A DNA stretch of 64,000 bases from Rhizobium leguminosarum (GCF_001679785.1 NZ_CP016286.1:2852001-2916000); one strand, 5' to 3'; shown: positions 19,137 to 27,627, counted from the stretch's first letter. Notes: generated by a model not told the origin, from the sequence alone. Translations and numbers: made by a program.

Positions 19137-19406
19137 CGCCTGCCGGCTACACATCTGTTGGTGGCGCCAGCGCCGGCTACAGTTTTTCGCCCGGCTGCTC
19201 AAAAATCTAAAGGTTTAACAACCCTTCACTTCAATCGGCGTGGCGACTACCTCGCTACCTTCTATTACGAATTTTGATAATTAATCAGAATAGTAATTAG
19301 TAAAAAAGAGAACAAGTTATAAAAAAAGCAATCACCCCAATAATGATCTGTGACAATAGCGAGTTTTACTGTAATCATCCTTATGCACGTGCAAGCATTC
19401 TTAGCA

Positions 19407-19449
19407 GAGGACCCGTCACCCACCCCGGCGGGTCCTCGACTTTGCTTTT
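19407..19449 (+). terminator. Rho-independent terminator
   Basis: GAGGACCCG at 19407-19415 pairs perfectly with CGGGTCCTC at 19429-19437 around a 13-base loop, followed by a T-rich tail (ACTTTGCTTTTAG). It lies 270 bases beyond the last gene of the 10-19 kb cluster and probably ends that transcript or a small RNA. Confidence 0.7.
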
Positions 19450-20434
19450 AGTTGGTTGCCAATGCGACAGCCGTTATCGCTGCTTCAGCATAGATAGATC
19501 GGCGATATTATGCTGTTGAGTTCGGTTTGATCAAAAATCTCCCATCATCGGTAAGTGAAGATCAAACTTCGGGTTCTCTTTTGTCAATATTCGAATATCG
19601 CCTCAATTCACCTCGGCGATCTTTTTCGATCTGCAATGAAGTTGCGGAGATAGAAATGTCGTCATCAAGTCAAGATTACTATCCGAAAGAATTTCATAAG
19701 TATCACTGCCGCAATTAAGAATAACAAATCAAATGATTACCATCATGTATAAATTTAATCGTCTTATAATTGATTTTTAAATACAACCATTATCTGAAAT
19801 TAATAATTTTATCTTTTGATAAATTTTATCTTGATGCACCCAATTATCGATTTAAATTTATTGAGCATACATTTTCAAGAGCATCAGCATTACCTTCGAC
19901 TTGGGAACAGAAGATCTACCGAAAGCTACTTCTCCCGCCAGGCTCTCAATGACCCGGCAAATGCCTGCATCATTGGTGAGATTGGTCACCGCCGATGGCC
20001 CAACAATTCTGGGACCGCCGCGAGGAGAAAAGTTGCCGACGCAAAACACAACTGCTGGACTGAAGTGTAATACATTGATAAATAAAGGGTATTTCTTATC
20101 TACCTACGACATGCACCGAACAGGTCGGCCAACAACATTCGGTCTGTCTTTTCAAAAGTCGGCATACGAGCCTGGGCTCGCCAATTGAAATACCGACACA
20201 AAACTCAACGATGTAAGACATGCCTGTCCTCTTTGACGAGCCTCCCGATACGATACAAGCGATTGCTCCGGGCGCAGTTGACCTGTCCTGATTCAACACG
20301 CGGAGGCCCGTGAGATGGCTGACCTGTGTCGAAATGGTCGCACCTCGTAAACGAATTAACCCTTCATAAAGCATTTGCTTGCTCAACTTATAATTTGTGT
20401 CATGGTCACTGTAAGTAGTGAGGGAGCCGACCTG
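19450..20434. other. AT-rich intergenic stretch without a supported gene
   Basis: From about 19200 to 20400 the base composition falls far below that of the flanking coding DNA, with runs such as AATTAATAATTTTATC. Several short frames exist on both strands, but none has a ribosome site, protein-like composition or neighbours to support it. There is no tRNA or insertion-sequence end that I can recognise. It separates the ABC-exported glycan cluster from the YcaO/TfuA operon and could hold a small RNA, a regulatory region or transferred DNA. Confidence 0.4.
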
Positions 20435-20641
20435 ATGAGTGATATAGCATCGCAGATTCCGGAATTTGGTTACGATGAGCGCGTGATGATCTGCCGGAAG
20501 CAGATCGAGAAGGCGGTCTATCAGTTCATTGCAAATACGAAGGTCGAGGGATGCGATCCGGCGGAAGTCGCAATGGCCATCGCAGACATCGCCGACGATT
20601 ACATTCTGTTGCTGGCCCAGAAGCGCAACCTGACCCATTGA
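20435..20641 (+). CDS. Small conserved-looking hypothetical protein
   Basis: The favoured ATG at 20435 follows GTGAGGGAG by eight bases and gives 68 residues (MSDIASQIPEFGYDERVMIC at the start). An upstream ATG at 20402 would add 11 residues but lacks a ribosome site. The product is acidic and predicted all-helical (QIEKAVYQFIANTKVEG, AEVAMAIADIADDYI). It resembles small soluble proteins of Rhizobiales with no known role. It stands alone between the AT-rich gap and the opposite-strand TfuA operon. Confidence 0.55.
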   Translation: MSDIASQIPEFGYDERVMICRKQIEKAVYQFIANTKVEGCDPAEVAMAIADIADDYILLLAQKRNLTH

Positions 20642-21038
20642 GATGAAGGGTCGGTCGTTGATCGGCTGGTCGTGCAGAAGACATTGAGTGCGAAATCGCG
20701 CCGCCTCCCTGCCCGGAGGCAACGTCAGCGAAGCTGCTTACCCCTCGCTTGAAACCATCCGTGAGACGGATTTCGAACAACTTCTGAATAAGGCGCCAGC
20801 GGCCGGAAACGAGCCGGGCTTCCCTAACAATTGACCCGAAGCGCCGAAGCATGGGCACCTACCAAGCGTGCGTTTCAGCGCGTTATCTCACCGCGATTGA
20901 AACAAACGGCCCCGTTCGATTGACGACTGCTCGGCTGCGCGCGACCACACGAATAACCCCGAAAATCGAAGCTGATTTTCAGGGTGATCGCGGGGTTGAA
21001 GTGATGGAGCGTTCTCGGCGCCTGTCGGACGCGCCGTA
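20642..21038. other. Convergent intergenic gap
   Basis: This gap lies between the end of the small plus-strand gene and the end of the minus-strand YcaO/TfuA operon. Frames across it are short and lack ribosome sites. A weak inverted repeat near 21018-21036 (GGCGC and GCGCC) may help end the operon. I see no other feature. Confidence 0.35.
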
Positions 21039-21287
21039 CTAATGACTTCTCACACTCACTTGCGGAACCGGGGAGCTCAATTCGGCCAGTTCCCTGGTCA
21101 AGCCCTCCCCAACCTCCTGCTTCACGGCCTCGAGCGCAAGGTCGAGGCAATTCGTCGCGAACGGCAGTTTGACGTCCTGAGCGACCTGCCGCGCATAGGC
21201 GATCATCCGCGCCAACGCGACGAGCTCTTCCAGACCGTCTTCCGCCCCTTGGTCTGCATCTATCTTGACAACCGATGTCACGCCCAT
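21039..21287 (-). CDS. Small protein at the end of the YcaO/TfuA operon
   Basis: The favoured ATG at 21287 has GGAG nine bases upstream and gives 82 residues; an ATG at 21302 would add five. The protein is acidic and helical (GAEDGLEELVALARMIAYAR, LDLALEAVKQEVGEGLTREL) with one Cys. The size and the repeated A/E/L pattern resemble the hypothetical protein at 20435. It is on the same strand as TfuA, 103 bases downstream, and could be a second substrate, a binding partner or unrelated. Its leader contains a 15-base match to the 3' end of 16S rRNA, listed separately. Confidence 0.55.
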   Translation of the reverse strand: MGVTSVVKIDADQGAEDGLEELVALARMIAYARQVAQDVKLPFATNCLDLALEAVKQEVGEGLTRELAELSSPVPQVSVRSH

Positions 21288-21327
21288 GCCCCATTTCTCC
21301 AATGAATTGAAGAAATGATACGCGTGT

Positions 21328-21342
21328 GGAGGTGATCCAGCC
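21328..21342 (-). promoter_or_regulatory. 16S 3'-end-like (anti-Shine-Dalgarno) sequence in a leader
   Basis: Read on the minus strand this is GGCTGGATCACCTCC, identical over 15 bases to the 3' end of alphaproteobacterial 16S rRNA as I know it. It sits about 40-55 bases before the start of the small gene at 21287, whose ribosome site is GGAG. An anti-Shine-Dalgarno copy in a leader could pair with the ribosome site and hide it, or be a chance match. Confidence 0.35.
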
Positions 21343-21390
21343 CGTGAAAAAAGCGTGACACAACCCTCGGTGACTATTGCCGGTTTCAGT

Positions 21391-22098
21391 TCACAATGCA
21401 GGGCGCGTGGGGAATGAGGTGTCGTTCAGTTTCCAGGGCAGATCGGCAGTCGAGCGAATGTCGTGGACGTCCTGCACCACTTTCAATAATTCCAGGGCAT
21501 CGATGCGTTTTTGATCGACGGCGTTCGACAGAAGTGCCGCCAGCAGGCCCGCACGATCCGGCTCGGCCAGCCCAGCACATTGCTCGACGACCGCCCGCCA
21601 GGTTCGCTTCTTGAAGAATATCGCGCTTGCGGCTTCTTCGAGCCGTTGGCGCAACCGACTTTCCAGCAGCCCGCGATCCTCCATCGCATCGAGCGTTGCG
21701 CTGACATTGACGAGCGGTACCGTCAGCGGCTTGCTGCCGAGAGCGCTCGGCGCGTGCGTGAGCGCGACGGCGGCATCGTCGACCAGCCGGCCGGTGCGAT
21801 AGTCTTCGAAAATGCGCCCGATCCCGATCATGCCGAATGAATGGCATTCGGCAGCGCGCAACGCGCCCATGCTTGCCGCCCCGAGAACCGCGACGCCGAG
21901 CGACAGAGCATGGAGAATTTCCTTGTGCCAGACCGGTGCGGCATATTCGAAGCCGCCGTCGATCAGGCCGATGACATTGGCACCCTGCTCCACCGCCGCC
22001 AGGACATCGCCTTGCGTGGCAGGCGGCAAGACGCGTATCCCCTCACCGGCAAGCGATGCCGCATCGGGAAGACTGGGACCTGCGAAAATGAGCTTCAA
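21391..22098 (-). CDS. tfuA: TfuA-like protein (YcaO partner)
   Basis: The 235-residue product begins KLIFAGPSLPDA and carries the family core DGGFEYAAPVWHKEILHALS, then LGAASMGALRAAEC, GIGRIFEDYRTGRLVDDAAVA and LTHAP. TfuA proteins are named from the trifolitoxin locus of R. leguminosarum. Where characterised, TfuA assists YcaO enzymes in peptide backbone thioamide formation, by supplying sulfide. Its ATG overlaps the YcaO stop by four bases, indicating coupled translation and a stoichiometric partnership. The conserved Cys in RAAEC may be relevant to sulfur handling; this is my inference. Confidence 0.85.
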   Translation of the reverse strand: MKLIFAGPSLPDAASLAGEGIRVLPPATQGDVLAAVEQGANVIGLIDGGFEYAAPVWHKEILHALSLGVAVLGAASMGALRAAECHSFGMIGIGRIFEDYRTGRLVDDAAVALTHAPSALGSKPLTVPLVNVSATLDAMEDRGLLESRLRQRLEEAASAIFFKKRTWRAVVEQCAGLAEPDRAGLLAALLSNAVDQKRIDALELLKVVQDVHDIRSTADLPWKLNDTSFPTRPAL

Positions 22099-23288
22099 AA
22101 CCCTATTGCCCTGGCAAGCGCCCTCGTTCCAAACCGCCGGGCGCGCTCCCCCTCCGGATTTTCGAGCTCGGGAATGACAATCTTGACGACACTGAACGGA
22201 AGCGTGTCGTCGCTGAGACGCACGGCGATCACCGAAGCAATCCGCCTGTTTCTCAGCGCGTCGAGCACATGCTGCAGCAACTGCGGCAGATCCTGCTGGT
22301 GATACCCTGCCGCCTCGTCACGGCCGATGGCAGCGGCGGGCGGTGCGGCAACCGCATCGAAGGCCTGCCGCATCAGCGGCGGCAGCCATCTTGAGAACGT
22401 TGCGGGAGAAATATCGTCCCTGGCTCCGCTGATATAGGTCAGCCGGGATTGTACAGCTTCCGTCACCGCCCGAATGGCGGCGCGCACGGGAGACGGATGA
22501 GCGCCGGTGCCGCCGGTCACCTCGACGAGGCGAATGTCCCTATTGCCGTGAAAATCCCGGGGGCCCAGGAGGGAATCCCCAGGACCCAGCATGGCGGTGA
22601 AACAGGGAATCCCGATGTCGCTGGTGATATCGAAGAGCCTGAGCGCCAATCCCGAGGTTTCGATCTTGTCGATCAACCCGTCCAGGGCGCCGTCCTCAAA
22701 GCCGCAGGGATCGGTGCAGCCGGCATAACGATCCGCTTCCGCGCCCACCTGCCACAACACATGGGCGTCACGCTCGATACGCTCCAGGACGCCGTGAAAG
22801 ATCGCCTCCTCGACATTGTTTCCCGAGGCCAGGCCATCCGACGACATCCAGTATCGCGCGTCACGCGTGCGGTCGAGCACCACCGCTTCAAAGGGGATAT
22901 AGACCTCCTCGCCGTTGAGGATATTGACGCCGGCAACCCATTCCGTCTCCTCGTCCGGTCCGAGATCGGGTTTATGGACAGCGGTCAGGCAATTCAGCGC
23001 GTCGGTCTTGTGCCCCATTGCCTGCAGACGGGAAGAGGTGCCGTGGACGAGATCGACGGAGGGTTCGCCGGCGACAGCCCGTTCGAGGGCTTCCATGACA
23101 GTGGATACTTTGGCATCGAGATCGGTCAGGCCCTTTCCCTGGGCAATCACGATCGAGCGGGAATTCGGGGCGTATGCGCACCAGACGGGGATTCCGACAT
23201 CGTCCAGTCCGGTATGTCGCGCAACCCTGGTGATGCCGAACCTGGCCAAAAAAGGTTCGACGCGGGAAAGGGTTTCCCGCGGCGACAT
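22095..23288 (-). CDS. YcaO-family cyclodehydratase/thioamidase
   Basis: This 397-residue protein matches YcaO: GLDDVGIPVWCAYAPNS, the first ATP/Mg motif in GKGLTDLDAKVSTVMEALER, the second in EEAIFHGVLERIERDA, VEVTGGTGAHPSPVRAAIRA, and TEAVQSRLTYISGARDD. YcaO enzymes phosphorylate a backbone amide carbonyl, leading to azolines, amidines or thioamides. No Ocin-ThiF/E1 partner or flavin dehydrogenase is nearby, while TfuA is. That combination points to thioamidation rather than azole formation. It does not end in the PxPxP tail seen in azoline-forming members. A 70-residue peptide gene lies 42 bases upstream. Confidence 0.88.
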   Translation of the reverse strand: MSPRETLSRVEPFLARFGITRVARHTGLDDVGIPVWCAYAPNSRSIVIAQGKGLTDLDAKVSTVMEALERAVAGEPSVDLVHGTSSRLQAMGHKTDALNCLTAVHKPDLGPDEETEWVAGVNILNGEEVYIPFEAVVLDRTRDARYWMSSDGLASGNNVEEAIFHGVLERIERDAHVLWQVGAEADRYAGCTDPCGFEDGALDGLIDKIETSGLALRLFDITSDIGIPCFTAMLGPGDSLLGPRDFHGNRDIRLVEVTGGTGAHPSPVRAAIRAVTEAVQSRLTYISGARDDISPATFSRWLPPLMRQAFDAVAAPPAAAIGRDEAAGYHQQDLPQLLQHVLDALRNRRIASVIAVRLSDDTLPFSVVKIVIPELENPEGERARRFGTRALARAIGF

Positions 23289-23330
23289 GATCCTGTCGGA
23301 ATATATGGACTGGTGCGTCAGAATGCCGGC

Positions 23331-23543
23331 TCAGCCGTCGAAGTGACCGGAAAGGGCAACCTGCGCCGTCGAAACGGCGACGGCGAAATCGACGTCCTTC
23401 ACCAACGTGCCGCCGAGTTTGCGCAAGTCGTTCGCGTTCGCCAAGTCTCCCGTCGGATTGAGAGGCTTGACCGTGCCCGCGTTGAGATCGGCAAGCCAGA
23501 GACCTGCTTCGCCGGGTATTCCTATAATGACTGCTGTTGCCAT
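23331..23543 (-). CDS. 70-residue candidate substrate peptide of YcaO/TfuA
   Basis: An ATG at 23543 preceded by TGAGGGGC opens 70 codons between the SARP regulator (20 bases upstream) and YcaO (42 bases downstream), all on one strand. It begins MATAVIIGIPGEAGLWLADL, has a central charged part (DLANANDLRKLGG) and ends in a hydrophobic, small-residue stretch followed by LSGHFDG. There is no Cys and no signal peptide. Its size and position are those of a RiPP precursor; the C-terminal AVAVSTAQVALSG would be the obvious core. It could instead be a small globular protein that YcaO/TfuA modify at one bond. No homologue is known to me. Confidence 0.6.
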   Translation of the reverse strand: MATAVIIGIPGEAGLWLADLNAGTVKPLNPTGDLANANDLRKLGGTLVKDVDFAVAVSTAQVALSGHFDG

Positions 23544-23563
23544 GTAATGCCCCTCAGCTCTTG

Positions 23564-25411
23564 TTAAAAACCAGCCCTCAACAGGCCCTCCCGATAAAGC
23601 TCTTTTTGCCACTGTTCCTTGATGGGAACAATGGCGAGCCACTTCTCGACGTCGAACACCGGGTTGATGCTTTCGGCGCGCTGCCGATGGAATAGCGCCC
23701 GTTTTCGATCGCCGATCATTGCGCAACTGGCCGCCGCGAGGCGGTGAGCCGGCGCTTTGTCTTTCATCGCCTCGACATAGGCGATGGCCTCCTCGTACTG
23801 TTCCAGGAAGAAGCTCGCTCCCGCAGCACACCAGAGATAGGCATCAGGCGCGATCGGATTGAGCGAAATCGCTCTTCTGATCTTGGCGAGCGCGTCGCCG
23901 GGGCGGGATGCATGCACGAGCGTGTCGGCATGGCTGTAGATGACATCGGCAAAATGCGGGCTGAGTTGTTCGGCCAGATCAAGTGCGGCGACACTGGCAT
24001 CGACATCGCCGAGATAGAGTTTGGTGACACCAAGCTCGCGATGGCCCGCCGCCGATGCCGGATCCCGCTCGATGGCCCGAAGCGCGTTCTGCTCCGCCAG
24101 ATGCAGCAGCTCATTGTTTCCCTGCGCCGTCACGAGCCACTCGCTGGTGAAGGTCCTCGCCAGCCCGGTAAATGACGGAGAGAAATCCGCCTTATGCGAC
24201 AGCGACTGCTTGAAAGCTTTTCGGGCCCGGCGGATATGCGGCAATGTCAATTTGCTCATCAGGCTCGAGCCGACCAGATAGGCGTGATAGGCCTCAGGAT
24301 TGGCTTCGAAGCGTAAGCGCTCTTCCTCGTTTTCAGCCAGCTCGCGGGCGACAGACATGGTCAACTGCTGCGCAATCAGCCGTCTCTGACGCGGCAATAT
24401 ATCGGGCGTCATCGTAAAGCGATTGGCCCAGATGATCTCGTCCGTGGGAAAATAAACCAGCTGGGCAAACAATCCCTCTTCGGAAAGCCGTGTATCCAGA
24501 AGATAGGCGATCGAGTGACGGGCGACCACGGCAGCCTTCTCGGAGTCGCGACGGATCTGGCCGGCCGTATGGGGCGCTACGATGGAAATGTTTCTGAGCG
24601 CGCAGAGTTCGATCGTGACGTCCTCGATCAGGGCGTTGGCAAGCGCAAGCCCGGCATCGGCATGTTTCGATGTCGGGGGAAGCAGCACCAGCCGAGGTAG
24701 GATCAGCGGCGCCTGCGATACGCGTTCGATGTCGGCAGTTGTCTCACCGCCGACCTCGAAACGCTTCACCTGCACCCTGGCATGGCCGTCGCCGTTCGGC
24801 AATCTCTCGCTGAGGGACGAACCGCCGGATAGCCGGTGCAGCAAGGCTCTCACCTGCTCGTCATTCGGATCCCGTTCGAGGATCTGCAGGGCGGCGCCGG
24901 AAATGGAGCGCGCAGCGCCGGGCTTTTGCGCATCCGGCAACGCATCCAGCAATGCCTGCCGCAAATGCAGCGCCTGAGCGTCCCGTTGCGCCCTGATCCA
25001 GGCGTCTATCAGCTTTGTCGCTGGTTTGATATTTCCGATGAACCCACGCTGGGTCAGTTCGGCGATCGCGTTCAGCCGCTCCAGCGGCGAACCGCCGGCG
25101 CGAAAAATATCGAGATCGCTGGAAACCGCCTGCGTGTTGAGGCGAACCGTGGTGGCGGTGAAATCGAAGGGCATTTCGGCGCGTCCGCCGTCTGTCTCGC
25201 GGATGCGGGAAAGCAGTTTGCGCAGATTGAGCCGCGCCAGCTCGGGTTCGACGTCATTCCATAGAAACTGCGCCAATTCATAACGGCTGAGTTCATGGCT
25301 CGCGCCGGCATAGAGATGGGCCATCATCAACAGGCCCTTGATCGGATAGCGAACCGGGTCGCCGTTCGTCTCGATCAACCGCAGATCGCCGAATGTCTGC
25401 AGGTGGAGCAC
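23564..25411 (-). CDS. SARP/BTAD-type regulator with TPR repeats
   Basis: The 615-residue product starts MLHLQTFGDLRL, the opening of an OmpR-like winged helix of the SARP/BTAD kind, followed by ELSRYELAQFLWNDVEPELA, LRKLLSRIRE and the BTAD helices to about residue 200. Residues about 235-360 resemble the TolB-like segment found in adenylate-cyclase-associated regulators (PRLVLLPPTSKHADAGLALA, ALIEDVTIELCALRNISIVA). TPR repeats fill about 400-570 (AIERDPASAAGHRELGVTKL, SLNPIAPDAYLW). It probably activates transcription at the operon promoter. It starts nine bases after the XRE gene, so the pair is co-transcribed. Confidence 0.75.
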   Translation of the reverse strand: MLHLQTFGDLRLIETNGDPVRYPIKGLLMMAHLYAGASHELSRYELAQFLWNDVEPELARLNLRKLLSRIRETDGGRAEMPFDFTATTVRLNTQAVSSDLDIFRAGGSPLERLNAIAELTQRGFIGNIKPATKLIDAWIRAQRDAQALHLRQALLDALPDAQKPGAARSISGAALQILERDPNDEQVRALLHRLSGGSSLSERLPNGDGHARVQVKRFEVGGETTADIERVSQAPLILPRLVLLPPTSKHADAGLALANALIEDVTIELCALRNISIVAPHTAGQIRRDSEKAAVVARHSIAYLLDTRLSEEGLFAQLVYFPTDEIIWANRFTMTPDILPRQRRLIAQQLTMSVARELAENEEERLRFEANPEAYHAYLVGSSLMSKLTLPHIRRARKAFKQSLSHKADFSPSFTGLARTFTSEWLVTAQGNNELLHLAEQNALRAIERDPASAAGHRELGVTKLYLGDVDASVAALDLAEQLSPHFADVIYSHADTLVHASRPGDALAKIRRAISLNPIAPDAYLWCAAGASFFLEQYEEAIAYVEAMKDKAPAHRLAAASCAMIGDRKRALFHRQRAESINPVFDVEKWLAIVPIKEQWQKELYREGLLRAGF

Positions 25412-25420
25412 GATCCGTCC

Positions 25421-25846
25421 TCAGCTGTTCACAACCGAATCCTGCAGCTCACTGTCGCTGTCAGGCAATCCCGCGACTGCCAGGCTTTTGGCCAACGCCA
25501 CCAGCTTTTGCCTGATATTCGGATCCTCGATGGCGATGAATGCCTTGTTGAGCGCCAGCCCCTCCTTCGAGGACAAAAAGCTGTTCAATTCATTCGTCGC
25601 GCCGTCGATCGGCCCGGCGCCGCCGTTCTCGAAGAAAAAGCCGACGGGCACGCGAAGAATCTCGGATATGCGCTGAAGACGGCTGGCGCCTATTCTATTC
25701 GTTCCCTTTTCGTATTTCTGGATCTGCTGGAAGGTAATGCCCAGAAGTTCGGCCAAGCCGTTCTGGGTCATCCCGAGCGTCTTTCGCCGAACGCGCACGC
25801 GGTTGCCAACATAGACGTCAATCGAATTCGGCGATTTAGCCTTCAT
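25421..25846 (-). CDS. XRE-family regulator, PraR-like
   Basis: A 141-residue protein with an HTH_3 domain in residues about 12-68: RVRVRRKTLGMTQNGLAELL, then GITFQQIQKYEKGTNRIGAS and RLQRISEILRVPVGFFFE. This is the pattern of the alphaproteobacterial PhrR/PraR group, some of which control surface polysaccharide and quorum-sensing genes. The C-terminal half (ALNKAFIAIEDPNIRQKLVA) is an effector or dimer region. It is the first gene of the minus-strand operon and probably regulates its own promoter in the divergent gap at 25847-26328. Confidence 0.8.
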   Translation of the reverse strand: MKAKSPNSIDVYVGNRVRVRRKTLGMTQNGLAELLGITFQQIQKYEKGTNRIGASRLQRISEILRVPVGFFFENGGAGPIDGATNELNSFLSSKEGLALNKAFIAIEDPNIRQKLVALAKSLAVAGLPDSDSELQDSVVNS

Positions 25847-26328
25847 GTGAATAAGTCTCCCGCTTTATCAGCACGCCCGGCTGTATAATGGAGAGTTTAA
25901 GCAAGAATGCAACTAAAAGTAAATATTTCGTAAGGATTTTTTTCAGCAGCGCACACAGTAAAAACAACCTGTGGATTATCGCAGCAGCACCATTTGGCGC
26001 GGGTGCACCTGCGCGCTCTATCGCGCACTTCGCAGCGGACGAATGCTATCCAAAATCACTGCCGCGAGAGGTTTTTGCGCAACGGCGATCATCGACTTGG
26101 CGAAAGCGGGAATTCTTCCGACATACTCAAAAACGAACATTGTCGAAGCCGGCATCCAGCAGCAGCGTGCTCAGCGTGTTTTTCGACCAGAACTTGGTAT
26201 GCCCAATGACGAGGCACAAAGGTGCCCAATTGCCGACAAGAAGCCAAAGATATTTAACGGATAAATGTATACTGCTGGATTTAGACAGCCCGATCGAAAC
26301 ACCTTCTCGCGCGCCGGAGAAGACAAGC
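25847..26328. promoter_or_regulatory. Divergent intergenic region
   Basis: This 480-base gap separates the XRE-led operon from the plus-strand membrane protein and should hold both promoters. The frame of the plus-strand gene happens to stay open back to 25888, but that part has non-coding-like composition (basic, low complexity). I found no clear operator palindrome by eye. Confidence 0.4.
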
Positions 26329-27219
26329 TTGCCCGATAATTCGTCGTCCGCATATGCAAAACAGCCGGTGGGGAAACCGCGGGTTCCCGTGGTCTTCTGG
26401 TTGCTGCTGACGATTTCCCTCTCGCTGGTCATGGGAACGGTCCTGCTTTCCAACAACATGAAACACTTAAAGACGGTTAGCCACTATTTTGGCTTCGATC
26501 TCTTTCCCCCGGAGGTCAGACCGCCTCCCCCCAAAGCCCTTCCCCGCCCCACACCACCGGCCACCTTCATGCTTCCATTGCATGTCATCGAACCGCCGAT
26601 GGCACAGACCGCGTCGACTTTCCTGCGAACATGGCGGATATCCGGCACCGCAATGTGTGCGGCGCTGCGCAATGCCGGCATCGAAACCAGCGACTGGGCG
26701 GCGGCGAGTTTCAACGCCGATACATTTGAATGCTTTTTCGAGCAGAGCGGCAAGCGGGAGAAGGATCAGCTCCCGAGCTCCATCTTCGTCATCGTTCGCG
26801 GCGACGCCGCCGGCACGATCAACAATATGCGCGTGAAAATCATCAATCCCGAGACCGATGAAAATGGCCAGCTCGATCCCGCCATTCTGCGAATTTTCGA
26901 AATCATGCTGCGGCAACCGCAATGGCTCGATTTTCACGAGACCCTGAACGCGATCAAGAATCTGAAGGACATCAAGGAAGACGGCTTCGGAGCCAGTATC
27001 GGCTTCACCCGCGAGGTGCTCAATCCCGGGAATTACAACTTCACGCTCTCGCTGGATGCAACTTCAGGACCTCAGAAAAGTACAAGAAATTATTTTTCCG
27101 GCAGAAGATGGCTGCCGTTGCCGGACCCCGCAGTCGAGATCGACAGCGCGCAACCGGAATCAGTCTCCAAGCCCCCCAATACCGAAGCGCCGGCTGAAGG
27201 TCAGGAACATCGGCATTAG
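26329..27219 (+). CDS. Single-span membrane protein of unknown function (DUF6030-like)
   Basis: I choose the TTG at 26329, with GGAGA eight bases upstream, giving 296 residues; an ATG at 26437 and one at 26206 are alternatives. The order is a short cytoplasmic tail, one membrane helix (VFWLLLTISLSLVMGTVLL), a Pro-rich linker (PPPPKALPRPTPP) and a soluble domain of about 190 residues with MCAALRNAGIETSDW and FECFFEQSG. It resembles the DUF6030 proteins of Rhizobium, whose role is unknown. Its location next to the Pss cluster suggests a cell-envelope task, which is inference. Confidence 0.55.
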   Translation: MPDNSSSAYAKQPVGKPRVPVVFWLLLTISLSLVMGTVLLSNNMKHLKTVSHYFGFDLFPPEVRPPPPKALPRPTPPATFMLPLHVIEPPMAQTASTFLRTWRISGTAMCAALRNAGIETSDWAAASFNADTFECFFEQSGKREKDQLPSSIFVIVRGDAAGTINNMRVKIINPETDENGQLDPAILRIFEIMLRQPQWLDFHETLNAIKNLKDIKEDGFGASIGFTREVLNPGNYNFTLSLDATSGPQKSTRNYFSGRRWLPLPDPAVEIDSAQPESVSKPPNTEAPAEGQEHRH

Positions 27220-27249
27220 GTCTTCGGCTTCATCCCATGCACGGACTGA

Positions 27250-27627
27250 TCACGCCATGTGACTCGCATCGTCGTGATGTCTGGCCATTATCTTGTAGAG
27301 CTCTTTCAGACTGTCCGCACTCGGCCGTTCGGTGCTGTCTCCACTCGCCAGACGCCAGACACGCTCGACATTGAGGTCCTGCGTGACTTGCGCAAGCTCT
27401 TCGTTCAGCGAGCGAATGACGATTTCCGATCGGCGCAACCGCCACGACATTCTGACCAGCGCTGCGAACGGGAGGGAAATGATGCCGATGATGCCGAGAA
27501 CAAGGACCGCGAACTGCCAGTCATCGAGAGCAGAGAGACCGTTTCGAACGGTCGCCATAAAAAAAACGGCATTTTGAAATGCCATATGAAAATAGCTCAT
27601 CAGATAGCTGGACCAATCTTCCATCAC
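27250..27627 (-). CDS. Small membrane protein with coiled-coil tail
   Basis: The 125-residue product has a hydrophobic region at about residues 36-60 (WQFAVLVLGIIGIISLPFAA) and perhaps an amphipathic helix before it. A short coiled coil follows (EIVIRSLNEELAQVTQDLNV) and then a polar tail ending HHDDASHMA. An ATG three bases downstream (27624) is equally possible. It converges with the gene at 26329 and is divergent from the GH10 gene. I do not recognise the family. Confidence 0.5.
   Translation of the reverse strand: MMEDWSSYLMSYFHMAFQNAVFFMATVRNGLSALDDWQFAVLVLGIIGIISLPFAALVRMSWRLRRSEIVIRSLNEELAQVTQDLNVERVWRLASGDSTERPSADSLKELYKIMARHHDDASHMA

Noticed and set aside
19527..19952. Two short overlapping frames in the AT-rich gap
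   Set aside because: No ribosome site, AT-rich random-looking translation (many Lys, Asn, Tyr, Phe).
25888..26328. In-frame 5' extension of the membrane protein at 26329
   Set aside because: The frame is open but composition is non-coding-like, and a TTG with a good ribosome site lies further in.
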